A stretch of 42,997 bases of DNA from DATATB01 sp036268995 (GCA_036268995.1 DATATB010000015.1:1-42997); one strand, 5' to 3'; counted from the first letter of the stretch, positions 8,275-16,373 are shown. A program made the numbers and translations. The notes: generated by a model from the letters alone, not told the origin.

Positions 8275-8291
8275 CCGTCGCACTGCGACGG
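8275..8291. repeat. Stem-loop between convergent genes
   Basis: Perfect 7-bp stem CCGTCGC-ACT-GCGACGG starting 15 nt after the stop at 8260. A second imperfect pairing (GCCCCG with CGGGGC, about 8296-8320) follows. No T-run on either strand. Possibly a transcript-end structure shared by the convergent genes. Confidence 0.5.
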
Positions 8292-8361
8292 CCGAGCCCC
8301 GCGAGCGTCACGCCCGGGGCCTTCCAGCGGTATCTCGAAAATAGCTGGCTCGGAACGGACA

Positions 8362-9078
8362 TTACCAGCCGACTGGCTTGTTGATGACCCCGCCACGGCC
8401 GTCGGGAACGACCGCCGGAAACTGAGAGAGCGGGAGCAAATTCAAGGGGAGGGTACGATCCTTGTCAGCTTCGGATCGAAGCTCGACCGCTGCGCCCCGT
8501 GTCGCATTCCTGGCGGGGATGTAGACGATGATCTCAGTCGCTGGTTTGCGAACCTTGACTCTGGCGAGCGCCGGAACCAGATCCGAGTCTCCGCTGACCA
8601 CAATCATTCGCTCACAGAGGCCCTGCGTGACGTCGTCGAGCATAGAAACGGCGATATTCACGTCGGTGCGTTTTTCCTCCTGGCTAACGAACACCCTTGG
8701 CCCTGGGTGCAAGCAGGTTGGGACTGTGCATTTAATGTGCTTCGTTTTGTATTTTCCGAGGACGATGCTCACGGAGGGCAAGGTGGCTAGGGCCTGCAGG
8801 TAGGTCCGCTGTTTTGTCTCCGATGGGCCGTTGACCATTGCCGTGAAATAGCGAATCGCTTGAATGTCGTCGTGCGGTCGAAGACGGCGGAAAAACAGCT
8901 CGAGGTTAAGCCATTTGTTTGGGCCGCCCTTGATCGCGCCGTAGTAGAGGTTGAACCCGTCAATGTAAATGATCGACCGTTTCCTGGCCGGTTGGTCTGG
9001 TCGGATTGCCGCCTGGCCTTGATTCCGTGCTGTCGATCCCGCTGGCGGCTCGTCTTCCACGTGGGGTCCCACCGTCAT
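8362..9078 (-). CDS. NYN-domain (PIN-like) putative ribonuclease
   Basis: 238 residues from ATG 9078; a TTG at 9090 in the same frame is less likely. NYN proteins are PIN-fold metal-dependent nucleases, often acting on RNA. The acidic site is visible: D40 and N43 in IIYIDGFNLYYG (36-47), the EEKRTDVNIAVSMLDD block (134-149; D139) and VVSGDSDL (160-167; D164, D166). A Cys pair (C117 and C122 in CTVPTCLHP) is typical of the family's variable insertion. The N-terminal 33 residues are a disordered-looking linker. It is monocistronic on the minus strand. Its 5' leader carries a perfect terminator-like hairpin with eight U residues ending 10 nt before the ATG, which could attenuate its expression. 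Confidence 0.9.
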   Translation of the reverse strand: MTVGPHVEDEPPAGSTARNQGQAAIRPDQPARKRSIIYIDGFNLYYGAIKGGPNKWLNLELFFRRLRPHDDIQAIRYFTAMVNGPSETKQRTYLQALATLPSVSIVLGKYKTKHIKCTVPTCLHPGPRVFVSQEEKRTDVNIAVSMLDDVTQGLCERMIVVSGDSDLVPALARVKVRKPATEIIVYIPARNATRGAAVELRSEADKDRTLPLNLLPLSQFPAVVPDGRGGVINKPVGW

Positions 9079-9088
9079 GAATGGGCGC

Positions 9089-9118
9089 AAAAAAAATGGC
9101 TGGTCTTATAGACCAGCC
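9089..9118 (-). terminator. Intrinsic-terminator-like hairpin in front of the NYN gene
   Basis: On the minus strand a perfect 9-bp stem (GGCTGGTCT / AGACCAGCC, 3-nt loop, 9098-9118) is followed after one A by eight T residues (9096-9089). The last T lies 10 nt upstream of the ATG at 9078. This is a textbook Rho-independent terminator placed in a leader position. Either it ends minus-strand transcription entering from the leuC side, with the NYN promoter lying between it and the ATG (hardly enough room), or it is an attenuator for the NYN gene. Confidence 0.7.
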
Positions 9119-9370
9119 TAACCGGCCTAGGGCCGGGGAGTCGTTGCCTGAATTCTATTTCAATATCGGGTCGCGTCAACGGATCGTTGAGCCGGTTTTG
9201 TCGGGCATACTCAACGCGGCTCATAAGCCGCTAAGAACAATCGCTTTAGGTCAATCATTTCATCGCAACCCGGGACGCAAGTCCCGGGAACGCTCGGAAC
9301 TGAAATACGCGCCCCATTTGGGTTTCAATCGACACCGCGCCAGTCGCTCGTCAGGCGTGCTTGGCAGTGG

Positions 9371-9376
9371 TAGAAT
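9371..9376 (+). promoter_or_regulatory. Candidate -10 element for leuCD
   Basis: TAGAAT, one mismatch from the TATAAT consensus, about 165 nt before leuC. With 17-nt spacing the -35 position reads TCGTCA (4 of 6 matches to TTGACA). It lies downstream of the stem-loop cluster. Low confidence; read by eye. Confidence 0.3.
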
Positions 9377-9541
9377 GGCATTTCCGATTCCTGGCCGCCG
9401 GAGTGCGGCGCTGCGAACCCCGATGGCGGTTCGAGCGTCCCAACCGTGCGGCGGTGCTGGGGCCTTTAGCCCGGGCACCCCGCCAGCCTGCCACGGATCG
9501 CTTTCCCACCTTGCAGCCACGAGCCCCACGAAAACTGCCCG

Positions 9542-10969
9542 ATGATCAGCTCAGCTACCGCTAAGCCCCGCACAATGTTCGAAAAAATCTGGGACGACCA
9601 CGTCGTGGCCCAGGAGCCGGGAAAACAGGCCATTTTGTATATCGATCTGCACCTGGTCCACGAAGTTACCAGCCCGCAGGCGTTCGAGGGGCTCCGGCTC
9701 AGCAAACGCAAGGTGCGGCGGCCCGAGCGGACCGTGGCGACGGCCGATCATAACGTGCCCACCACCGACCGCCGGCTGCCGATTGCCGATCCGATCTCGA
9801 AGCAGCAAATCGATACCTTGCGGCAGAATTGCCAGCAGTTCGGAGTGAAGCTCTACGATCTCAACGACCCGCACCAGGGCATCGTACACGTGATCGGCCC
9901 CGAGCTGGGCATCACCCAGCCGGGCATGACGATCGTCTGCGGCGACAGCCACACGGCTACTCACGGCGCTTTCGGGGCCTTGGCCTTCGGCATCGGCACC
10001 AGCGAAGTCGAGCACGTGCTGGCCACGCAAACGCTGCTGCAAACCCGGCCCCGCACGTTCGAAATCCGCATCGACGGCCAATTGTCGCCGGGCGTGACAG
10101 CCAAGGATCTGATCCTCTACATCATCGGCCAGCTCACGACCGACGGCGGCACCGGCTACTGCATCGAGTACACCGGCAGCGCCATCCGCGCTCTCGGCAT
10201 GGAAGAGCGGATGACCATCTGCAACATGTCCATCGAAGCCGGCGCCCGGGCAGGTATGATCGCTCCGGACGAAAAGACCTTTGAATACTTGCGTGGCCGA
10301 CCGGCCGCGCCGCGCGATTTTGACGCGGCCGTCGCCCGCTGGCGCAATTTGCCCAGCGACCCGGGCGCTCAGTACGACCGAGTCGTGGTGTATCAAGCCG
10401 CCGATGTCACGCCGCAAATCACCTGGGGCACGAATCCCGGCCAGGTCGCTCCCGTGACCGATCGAGTGCCCGACCCGGCGGCACTTGCCAACGAGAACGA
10501 CCGCAAGTCGGCGGCCAGCGCATTGGAATACATGGCGCTCAAGCCCGGTACGCCGCTGTCGGGATTGCAGCTTGACCGCGTCTTCATCGGCTCGTGTACC
10601 AATAGCCGCATCGAAGACCTGCGTGCGGCGGCCGCCGTGGTGCTGGGCTACCATGTCAGCCCGAGCGTCCATGCAATGGTGGTGCCCGGCAGCGGGCAGG
10701 TGAAGCTGCAAGCCGAAAAAGAGGGGCTGGATCGCATCTTTCGCGAGGCGGGCTTCGAGTGGCGCGAGGCCGGTTGCAGCATGTGCTTGGGCATGAATCC
10801 CGACACGCTTTCGCCCGGCCAGCGCTGTGCCTCGACCAGCAATCGCAATTTCGAAGGCCGGCAAGGCAAAGGCGGCCGCACGCACCTGGTGTCGCCGGCC
10901 ATGGCCGCCGCCGCCGCCGTGGAAGGCCATTTTGTCGACATCCGCGGCTGGAAATACAAGAAGTCGTAA
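9542..10969 (+). CDS. leuC: 3-isopropylmalate dehydratase large subunit
   Basis: 475 residues from ATG 9542; ATG 9575 (MFEKIWDDHV) is an alternative that matches the usual family start better. With LeuD it isomerises 2-isopropylmalate to 3-isopropylmalate in leucine biosynthesis, in the cytoplasm. The [4Fe-4S] ligands are C352 in IGSCTNSR and C412/C415 in GCSMCLGMNPD, the spacing expected for aconitase-type hydratases. Other family blocks: IDLHLVHEVTSPQAFEGLR, DHNVPT, GDSHTATHGAFGALAFGIGTSEVEHVLATQTL, GGTGYCIEYTGSAIRALGMEERMTICNM and NRNFEGRQGKGGRTHLVSPAMAAAAAV. Full length. leuD follows 77 nt downstream with a hairpin between, so the two are likely co-transcribed. Confidence 0.97.
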   Translation: MISSATAKPRTMFEKIWDDHVVAQEPGKQAILYIDLHLVHEVTSPQAFEGLRLSKRKVRRPERTVATADHNVPTTDRRLPIADPISKQQIDTLRQNCQQFGVKLYDLNDPHQGIVHVIGPELGITQPGMTIVCGDSHTATHGAFGALAFGIGTSEVEHVLATQTLLQTRPRTFEIRIDGQLSPGVTAKDLILYIIGQLTTDGGTGYCIEYTGSAIRALGMEERMTICNMSIEAGARAGMIAPDEKTFEYLRGRPAAPRDFDAAVARWRNLPSDPGAQYDRVVVYQAADVTPQITWGTNPGQVAPVTDRVPDPAALANENDRKSAASALEYMALKPGTPLSGLQLDRVFIGSCTNSRIEDLRAAAAVVLGYHVSPSVHAMVVPGSGQVKLQAEKEGLDRIFREAGFEWREAGCSMCLGMNPDTLSPGQRCASTSNRNFEGRQGKGGRTHLVSPAMAAAAAVEGHFVDIRGWKYKKS

Positions 10970-11008
10970 GCGTTCTTCGCCGGCCGATCTGCATCGGTCC
11001 ATTCTGTT

Positions 11009-11023
11009 GTGGGCCGCGCCCAC
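11009..11023. repeat. Hairpin between leuC and leuD
   Basis: GTGGGC-CGC-GCCCAC, a perfect 6-bp stem with a 3-nt loop in the 77-nt gap between leuC and leuD. No T-tract, so it more likely protects or tunes the message than terminates it. Confidence 0.5.
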
Positions 11024-11046
11024 CCTACTCGAGCAGTCACGAACTC

Positions 11047-11643
11047 ATGCGATCATTCATTCGCCATCGCGGTCTGGTCCTGCCCATGGACCGGCCGAAC
11101 GTCGATACCGATCAGATCATTCCCAAGCAGTTCTTGAAGCGGATCGAGCGCAGCGGCTTCGGCCAATTTCTGTTCTTCGATTGGCGATTTCGCGAGGACG
11201 GGTCCGACAATCCCGACTTCGAGCTGAACAAGCCGCAATATCGCGGGGCGAGCGTGCTGCTGGCCCGGCGCAATTTCGGCTGCGGATCCAGCCGCGAGCA
11301 CGCGCCTTGGGCGCTGGAAGATCACGGCTTTCGCGTGCTCGTCGCACCCAGCTTTGCCGACATTTTCTACAACAACTCGTTCAAGAACGGCCTGCTGCCG
11401 ATCCGCTTGAGCGAACAGCAGGTGGACGACCTGTTTCGCCGCGCCGCCCAGCATCCCGGCTACCAGCTCGAAGCCGATCTCGAGCAGCGCACGCTCAGCG
11501 ATGATTTTGGGCTGAAGATTGAATTCGAACTCGACGAGTTCCGCCGCCAATGCCTGCTCAAAGGCCTGGACGATATCGGCCTCACCCTGGAGCAAGTCGA
11601 TAAGATCAGCGAATACGAATCGGCACACGGGATCGGGGCATAG
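11047..11643 (+). CDS. leuD: 3-isopropylmalate dehydratase small subunit
   Basis: 198 residues from ATG 11047, the normal length for LeuD. It forms the swivelling lid domain that completes the LeuC active site. Diagnostic blocks: the opening RHRGLVLPMDRPNVDTDQIIPKQFLKRIER, the GCGSSREHAPWAL substrate-recognition loop (about 77-89), FADIFYNNSFKNGLLPI, and a C-terminal ECAdd-type tail (DDIGLTLEQVDKISEYE). An upstream in-frame extension into leuC is rejected because it would overlap the whole leuC C-terminus. A hairpin doublet begins 16 nt after its stop. Confidence 0.97.
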   Translation: MRSFIRHRGLVLPMDRPNVDTDQIIPKQFLKRIERSGFGQFLFFDWRFREDGSDNPDFELNKPQYRGASVLLARRNFGCGSSREHAPWALEDHGFRVLVAPSFADIFYNNSFKNGLLPIRLSEQQVDDLFRRAAQHPGYQLEADLEQRTLSDDFGLKIEFELDEFRRQCLLKGLDDIGLTLEQVDKISEYESAHGIGA

Positions 11644-11658
11644 GCCCCACGCATCACC

Positions 11659-11759
11659 GTAGCCGTCTCGCTCCGCCGAGACGACAATAAGCAGCCGATC
11701 GGCTCGCGCTGGGAGCGATCAGCGGTATTTCCTTCATCCCGGCGGAGCGGGATGGCTAC
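11659..11759. repeat. Inverted doublet of hairpins, family B, after leuD
   Basis: A 101-bp element bounded by GTAGC and GCTAC. The left hairpin is CGTCTCG-CTCCGC-CGAGACG (11664-11683) and the right CATCCCG-GCGGAG-CGGGATG (11735-11754). The loops are exact reverse complements. Read in the same orientation, the two modules keep the GTAGC flank and the CTCCGC loop but differ at two stem pairs, both compensated (G-C to A-T and T-A to C-G). No T-tract. It starts 16 nt after leuD. Similar in plan to 5986-6061 and 18804-18868. Confidence 0.85.
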
Positions 11760-11822
11760 GATAGGGCTGCCTGATTGTTTGGGTCAGCGACTACTTCGAT
11801 GCTCTTCATGCGAGGCTCTTTC

Positions 11823-13079
11823 ATGCGTTGGCTATCTTGCACCGCGATGACGTTAATGGGCCTCGGTCTGATCGCCCGCTGCGACACAGCCCTGGCCGCG
11901 TCCGACGCCGCCGCGGCCGTGGCGATGGTCGAAAAACTCGGCGGCAGCGTCGCGAAGAACGACTCGGGCCAGGTCATTGCCATCGATCTGGCCGACCTGG
12001 AAGTCAACGACCAGGATCTGGCCGCGCTGGCGGCCCTGCCGGAGCTGGAACGCATCGAACTGTGGGGCGCCGGCATCACCGACGCCGGGCTCGACCATCT
12101 GATCCCGCTCACCCACCTCAAAAAACTCGTGCTCGAAAACACCGATATCACCGATGCGGCCCTGGCGAAGCTGGCGAAGATCCACTCGCTCGAATCGCTC
12201 AACCTGCGGCGCTGCTCGAACCTTACCGACGCGGCGCTGGAGCACCTCAAGCCGATGGCTCAACTCCGCGAACTGCACATTCTCTACAACAACTTTTCCG
12301 ACGAGGGCGTAGCCCACGTGGCGGCTCTCACCGGCCTCAAAGTCCTCGACCTGCGCGGCTGTGTGCTGGTCACCGACGTGGGCCTGGAGCAGCTCAAAGG
12401 CCTGGTCGGCTTGCAAGTGCTCAAGCTCCGCGGCCCGCAAATCACCGACGAAGGGCTCAAGCTGCTCGAGCACTTGCCCAAGCTCAAAGTGCTCAACGTC
12501 GAAGATACGCAGTTGACCGATGCCGGCATGGCCTACCTGGAAAAACTTCGCGACTTGCGCGAGCTGGCCATCATGCGGGCCGATATCAGCGACGCGGGCC
12601 TCGAATCGCTGCGCGGCTTGACCCAGCTCACCAGCCTGCAACTGCGCGACACGCCGCTGACAGGCCCTGGCCTCGAAAACCTCGGCGGCCTGAAGAAATT
12701 GAAGACGTTGGACTTGAACGAAACGCAGATCGAAGATGCCGGCCTGCCGTGGCTGGCGCCGCTCGTGCAACTGGAGCGGCTCGAGCTATGGTTTACCAAG
12801 GTCACCGACGACGGGCTTGCCGGCCTCAAGCCGCTCGTACATCTCAAGCGGCTGAATCTCGACAACACCGGCGTCGGCGATGGTGCCGCCGCGCATCTGG
12901 CCGCGCTCAAGTCACTCGAGTGGCTGAACCTGGCGAACACGCAAGTCAGCGATGCCGGCCTCGCGCCGCTCAAGCAACTCGCCGGTCTCAAAGAGCTGAC
13001 GCTCAGCTTCACCAAGGTCACCGATGACGGAGCGAAGGAGCTTGAGCAGGCAATGCCGGAGTTGAAGGTGACGCGGTAG
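11823..13079 (+). CDS. Exported leucine-rich-repeat protein
   Basis: 418 residues from ATG 11823, preferred because GAGG lies 7 nt upstream and a signal peptide follows (MRWLSCTAMTLMGLGLIARCDTALAA). ATGs at 11799 and 11808 are alternatives. From about residue 60 to the end there are roughly fourteen 24-residue repeats of the type LxxLxxLxLxxTxITDAGLxxLxxL, the AMN1/F-box-LRR-like (ribonuclease-inhibitor-like) class common in planctomycetes; examples are WGAGITDAGLDHL, EDTQLTDAGMAYL and SFTKVTDDGAKEL. Such solenoids bind proteins; no enzymatic part is present. Probably periplasmic. The gene resembles the edge-truncated LRR gene at 42130. Confidence 0.92.
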   Translation: MRWLSCTAMTLMGLGLIARCDTALAASDAAAAVAMVEKLGGSVAKNDSGQVIAIDLADLEVNDQDLAALAALPELERIELWGAGITDAGLDHLIPLTHLKKLVLENTDITDAALAKLAKIHSLESLNLRRCSNLTDAALEHLKPMAQLRELHILYNNFSDEGVAHVAALTGLKVLDLRGCVLVTDVGLEQLKGLVGLQVLKLRGPQITDEGLKLLEHLPKLKVLNVEDTQLTDAGMAYLEKLRDLRELAIMRADISDAGLESLRGLTQLTSLQLRDTPLTGPGLENLGGLKKLKTLDLNETQIEDAGLPWLAPLVQLERLELWFTKVTDDGLAGLKPLVHLKRLNLDNTGVGDGAAAHLAALKSLEWLNLANTQVSDAGLAPLKQLAGLKELTLSFTKVTDDGAKELEQAMPELKVTR

Positions 13080-13085
13080 GATGGG

Positions 13086-13113
13086 AAGTGAAAAGTGAAG
13101 AGTGAAAAGTGAA
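13086..13113 (+). repeat. Tandem AAGTGAA heptamers
   Basis: Units AAGTGAA, AAGTGAA, GAGTGAA, AAGTGAA, then a degenerate AAATGGA, lie 7 nt past the LRR stop and between convergent genes. The same unit recurs at 21779-21857, again between convergent genes. Confidence 0.93.
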
Positions 13114-13143
13114 AAATGGAAATCCTGGGGGCCGCCCGCTCTT

Positions 13144-15456
13144 TTACGGCGCTGCTGGGCCGGCGGCGCGGGGGCGGTTGGAGAGGTTTAGGATCTTCTG
13201 CTTGAGGCCGCGGTAGCGGGGGTCGAGCTGTTCGAGGCGGTCGGCTGCGTCGGTCGCGTCTTTCCACTGGCGCCGCTCGATCAGCACGGTTACCAAGGCA
13301 TACAGGCAATCGGGCGAAGTCGGGTCCAGTTCGGCCGCTCGCCGCAGGTGGTTTTCGGCCTCGGCCGGCTTGCCGAGTTTTTCCAGCGCGAGCCCTAGGT
13401 TGTATTGCATCCGCGGGTGGCGCGGCGAAAGCGCGACCGCCTTGGCTAGTGATTCGGCCGCCTCCGGCAGTCGGCCTTCCGATTCGGCCAGCAACAGGCC
13501 CAGCGAATAATGCCCCTCGTCCCACTTGGGCTCGAGTTTCACGACTTGCCGAAACAGCTTCTCCGCTTCGGCCGTGTTGCCCTGGGCATTCTCCAACTGC
13601 CCAAGTTGCACCCGGCCCTGGATGGCTTGCAGAGGAGTGGGGTGCAGCTCGATGGCCAGGCGGTACTGCCGGCGGGCTTCGTCAATCTGGCCCAGGTTCG
13701 AGTCGACCAGGCCGAGTGCCAGATGCGAGCCGGCATCGTCGCTCGTTTCTTTAAGTCCTTCGCGCCATTCGGCGAGCACAGTTTGCAGCTTCTTCCAGTC
13801 GTCTGGCTGAAAGCGATCGGCCGGCACGGCCGACAGCTCGCGGGCCGCATCGGTCCGCACCAGCCGAATCGGATCGTTGAGCTTCGGCAACAGTGCGGTT
13901 CGCAGCAGCTCAATTGCCCCGCTCTCGCGCTGCGGCGGCTGCATTTGCCGCACGGCCGCGGCCCGCACCAGCGGCTCGGGATCGTCGAGCGCTTGCTCGA
14001 TGCCGGCAAGGCTCGCTGGCGTGCCATAACGGCCTAACAGGGCCACGGCACTGGCCCGTACGATCGGCCCGACTTGTTTAGCCTTCGGCAGCGACGGCCG
14101 ATTGCGGGCCAGCTCCAGCAGAGCCGTTTCGACATGCGGATCGGCCTGCCGGCCGGCGGCAATCGCGCGGCCGTAATGCGGATCGGCCCGCCAATGGTCT
14201 CCAAACCACTGGTCGAGCGTGTCGATCGCCCATTGCGGCGACTTTTTTTCGTGGCACGCCTGGCAGGCGTTGGGCGTGCCCAGGTCGCGGGTCAGATCGG
14301 GCCGCGGGATGCGAATGCTGTGATCGCGGCGCGGATCGACCACCATGTATTTGCGCACCGGCATGTGGCACTCGACGCAACTCGAACCCTTGGAGCCGAC
14401 GGCGTGATGATGGTGCGTGGGCCCGTCGTATTTGCCGGCCGTGTGGCAGCGCACACAGAGCTGATTTCCTTGGGCTCGCAGCCGCGAAGTATGCGGATCG
14501 TGGCAATCGGTGCAGCGGACGTTTTCGCGATACATCCGGCTCTGCAAAAACGAACCGTATTCGTAGTCCTCGTCGCGAATCTGACCATCGGGATAATAGA
14601 TTTCGCCGTCCAGCAACTCGGGATCGTAGAAGTCGAGGAATTCGTCGCCGGGCTGATAACCACCGTGCATCACGCGGCGGCGGCTATGGCAGCGGGCACA
14701 GACGTCGATCTGCGCGCGGTTCGGCTGGTCCTTCATCTTCGCCAGGCCGTAGCCATAGTTGCGATCCCAGAACAGCGAGCGCTTTTCGGCCAGCTCGACG
14801 TGCAGGCTGCCCGGGCCGTGGCAATCTTCGCAACTGACGCTGATCTCGGAAAACGTGGTGTGGTAACTGTCGGTCTGAAGATCGTAGTTCTTTTTTAGAT
14901 CCGTGGAGTGGCACTCCGCGCACATGTAGTTCCAGTTCTGCCCGGCCTTGGTCCAGTGCAGCCAATCGTCCGCCGGAATTTTTTCATTCGGGTGCAAATC
15001 GAACCAGCGCTCGTGCTCGGTGTCCCAGGCCACGCTCCACGACTGTACGCGGCCGCGCGGAAATTCGACCAGGTACTGCTGCAATGGGTGTACGCCGAAC
15101 GTGTACTTGATCGGATAGGTCGCCGGCTTGCCGTCCGGGCCGTCGGTGGTGATGAAAAACTTGCCATCCCGGCGGAACATGCGGTTCTGGATGCCCAGGT
15201 GCGTGAGGTGCTGATCGTCAAAATTGCCTTCGACGGTTTTGTCCGTGGCCAGATCCATGGCCAGCGCGTGGTCCGAATCGGTCCACGAACGGAGCTGATC
15301 GGCGTGGCAGCGGGCGCAAGTATCGCGGCCGACGTAGCTGGGCTTGATGCCCGGCGGCAATGCGCTCCACCAATCAGCCGCGACACCGGCCGCGACGAGC
15401 GAGATCAGCACAACGGCCGCAATGGCCAGACGAGGTTTGATGCAGGGCACCTTCAT
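13144..15456 (-). CDS. Octahaem c-type cytochrome fused to HEAT and TPR repeats
   Basis: 770 residues. An N-terminal signal/anchor (LAIAAVVLISLVAAGVAADWW) places it in the periplasm. Eight CxxCH haem motifs lie at about 47, 179, 209, 253, 315, 334, 360 and 398. This layout resembles the cytochrome c554 / multihaem nitrite-reductase-related electron carriers. Residues of about 440-570 look like HEAT-type repeats (PIVRASAVALLGRYG, EPLVRAAAVRQMQ, PIRLVRTDAARELS), and 590-760 is a run of TPRs (AGSHLALGLVDSNLGQIDEARRQYRLAIELHP and four or five more). The repeats suggest docking to other proteins. It lies 23 nt after the isomerase-like gene on the same strand. The redox partner is unknown. Confidence 0.92.
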   Translation of the reverse strand: MKVPCIKPRLAIAAVVLISLVAAGVAADWWSALPPGIKPSYVGRDTCARCHADQLRSWTDSDHALAMDLATDKTVEGNFDDQHLTHLGIQNRMFRRDGKFFITTDGPDGKPATYPIKYTFGVHPLQQYLVEFPRGRVQSWSVAWDTEHERWFDLHPNEKIPADDWLHWTKAGQNWNYMCAECHSTDLKKNYDLQTDSYHTTFSEISVSCEDCHGPGSLHVELAEKRSLFWDRNYGYGLAKMKDQPNRAQIDVCARCHSRRRVMHGGYQPGDEFLDFYDPELLDGEIYYPDGQIRDEDYEYGSFLQSRMYRENVRCTDCHDPHTSRLRAQGNQLCVRCHTAGKYDGPTHHHHAVGSKGSSCVECHMPVRKYMVVDPRRDHSIRIPRPDLTRDLGTPNACQACHEKKSPQWAIDTLDQWFGDHWRADPHYGRAIAAGRQADPHVETALLELARNRPSLPKAKQVGPIVRASAVALLGRYGTPASLAGIEQALDDPEPLVRAAAVRQMQPPQRESGAIELLRTALLPKLNDPIRLVRTDAARELSAVPADRFQPDDWKKLQTVLAEWREGLKETSDDAGSHLALGLVDSNLGQIDEARRQYRLAIELHPTPLQAIQGRVQLGQLENAQGNTAEAEKLFRQVVKLEPKWDEGHYSLGLLLAESEGRLPEAAESLAKAVALSPRHPRMQYNLGLALEKLGKPAEAENHLRRAAELDPTSPDCLYALVTVLIERRQWKDATDAADRLEQLDPRYRGLKQKILNLSNRPRAAGPAAP

Positions 15457-15479
15457 TGAACCGGCCCCCCCGGCGATGC

Positions 15480-16373
15480 TTATCGCCGGGCGGCCGAAGT
15501 AGCCAGTTTGCCGGCGGGGTTCAAGCCGGCGGCCTTCCAGACCTGGTCGAGTTTTTCGCCCGCCAGCTTCACGATCGCATCGCGCCGCATGCCGGCCAGG
15601 CGGCTGACGTGCGGCAGCGGAATCACCGGGCCGTCGTAGCCCAACTCGGCAAGCATGGCCAACGCGCCGGCAGCATCGATCAGTCCGGTTTCGCCCGGCA
15701 AAACGCGGCTAGTCGCGGGCCATCCATCGGCGGCCGCGTCGTTGGCCGCATCGGCCAATTGCACCGCCACGATTTTGTCGGCCGAGAGCTTGCGAATCGC
15801 GTCGAGCGAACCGCCCGAGGCATACAGATCCCACAGGTCGAGCACGACGCCCACGTTGCGCGCGTTCAGCACGCTCAACAGCATTAGCAGTGCATCCAGC
15901 CCGCGAATGAACTCAAAAGCCTTGCCCTGCCGCACCTCGCTGGCGGCCTGGAAGCCCAACCCCAGCCGAATGCCCGAGGGTTCGACCAGCCGGGCGATTT
16001 CGGTCAGCCGGCTGCGGTGCAGTTCGAAATTCTGATGGAAGGGCCGGAAGTCGGAAGCGGGCGCGATCCGCACCAGCGCCCGCGTGCATTTCATTTCGGC
16101 CGCGGCCGTGGCCCAATCGGGCAGCCGCTGGATCTGGGTCCGAAACACATCGTCGTCGGCCTCGATATCCAGCGGCAGGTGAAAGCTGGCGATTTTCAGC
16201 TTCGCGCTGTCCAGCAGCCGGCGGGCCTTGGGCAGGCCCTGCGATTTGACCTGCTCGACGAAATCGACGAGATCCAGTTCGATGCCCTTAAAACCGTAGG
16301 AGAGCGCCAGTTCGATCAGCTCGCTCTGACCGCACGAAACTCCCAGCGCCTCCGCGCTCAGGCACTTAAACAT
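15480..16373 (-). CDS. Sugar phosphate isomerase/epimerase-like TIM barrel, degenerate metal site
   Basis: 297 residues. The fold follows the xylose-isomerase-like/AP-endonuclease-2 superfamily: FKGIELDLVDFVEQV, ASFHLPL, GIRLGLGFQ, GVVLDLWDLYASGG, DKIVAVQLADA, VLPGETGLID and YDGPVIP line up with its strands. The usual metal and base residues seem altered: LGLE reads LGLG, the D-x-x-H strand reads LDLWD, and the VHxxD strand reads VQLAD; only the G-E of the last loop is kept. It may therefore not be a metal-dependent isomerase. It begins with ATG 16373, after a possible -10 (TAAACT) at about 16388. The octahaem cytochrome follows 23 nt downstream, so the two are probably one operon. Confidence 0.8.
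   Translation of the reverse strand: MFKCLSAEALGVSCGQSELIELALSYGFKGIELDLVDFVEQVKSQGLPKARRLLDSAKLKIASFHLPLDIEADDDVFRTQIQRLPDWATAAAEMKCTRALVRIAPASDFRPFHQNFELHRSRLTEIARLVEPSGIRLGLGFQAASEVRQGKAFEFIRGLDALLMLLSVLNARNVGVVLDLWDLYASGGSLDAIRKLSADKIVAVQLADAANDAAADGWPATSRVLPGETGLIDAAGALAMLAELGYDGPVIPLPHVSRLAGMRRDAIVKLAGEKLDQVWKAAGLNPAGKLATSAARR

Larger units (their letters stand above)
9079..9541. other. 463-nt stem-loop-rich region between the NYN gene and leuC
   Basis: No coding frame is supported. Besides the terminator-like hairpin at 9089-9118 it holds CCGGCC-TAG-GGCCGG (9122-9136), CAACG-GAT-CGTTG (9177-9189), GCGGCT-CATA-AGCCGC (9216-9231) and CCCGGGAC-GCAA-GTCCCGGG (9269-9288). Their alignment in one direction ahead of leuC could mean a structured leader, but no Leu-rich leader peptide and no T-box signature is visible. 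A candidate -10 (TAGAAT, 9371-9376) lies further downstream. Confidence 0.55.

Noticed and set aside
9078..9090. TTG start at 9090 for the NYN gene
   Set aside because: It would start at the very edge of the U-tract of the terminator-like hairpin and adds only four residues; ATG 9078 is preferred.
9551..11023. Very long antisense frame under leuC
   Set aside because: No recognisable domain; leuC has all its Fe-S and substrate motifs on the other strand, and GC-rich codon use leaves the opposite frame open.
10759..11046. In-frame extension of leuD into leuC
   Set aside because: LeuD has its normal length from ATG 11047, and the extension lacks homology-like features.
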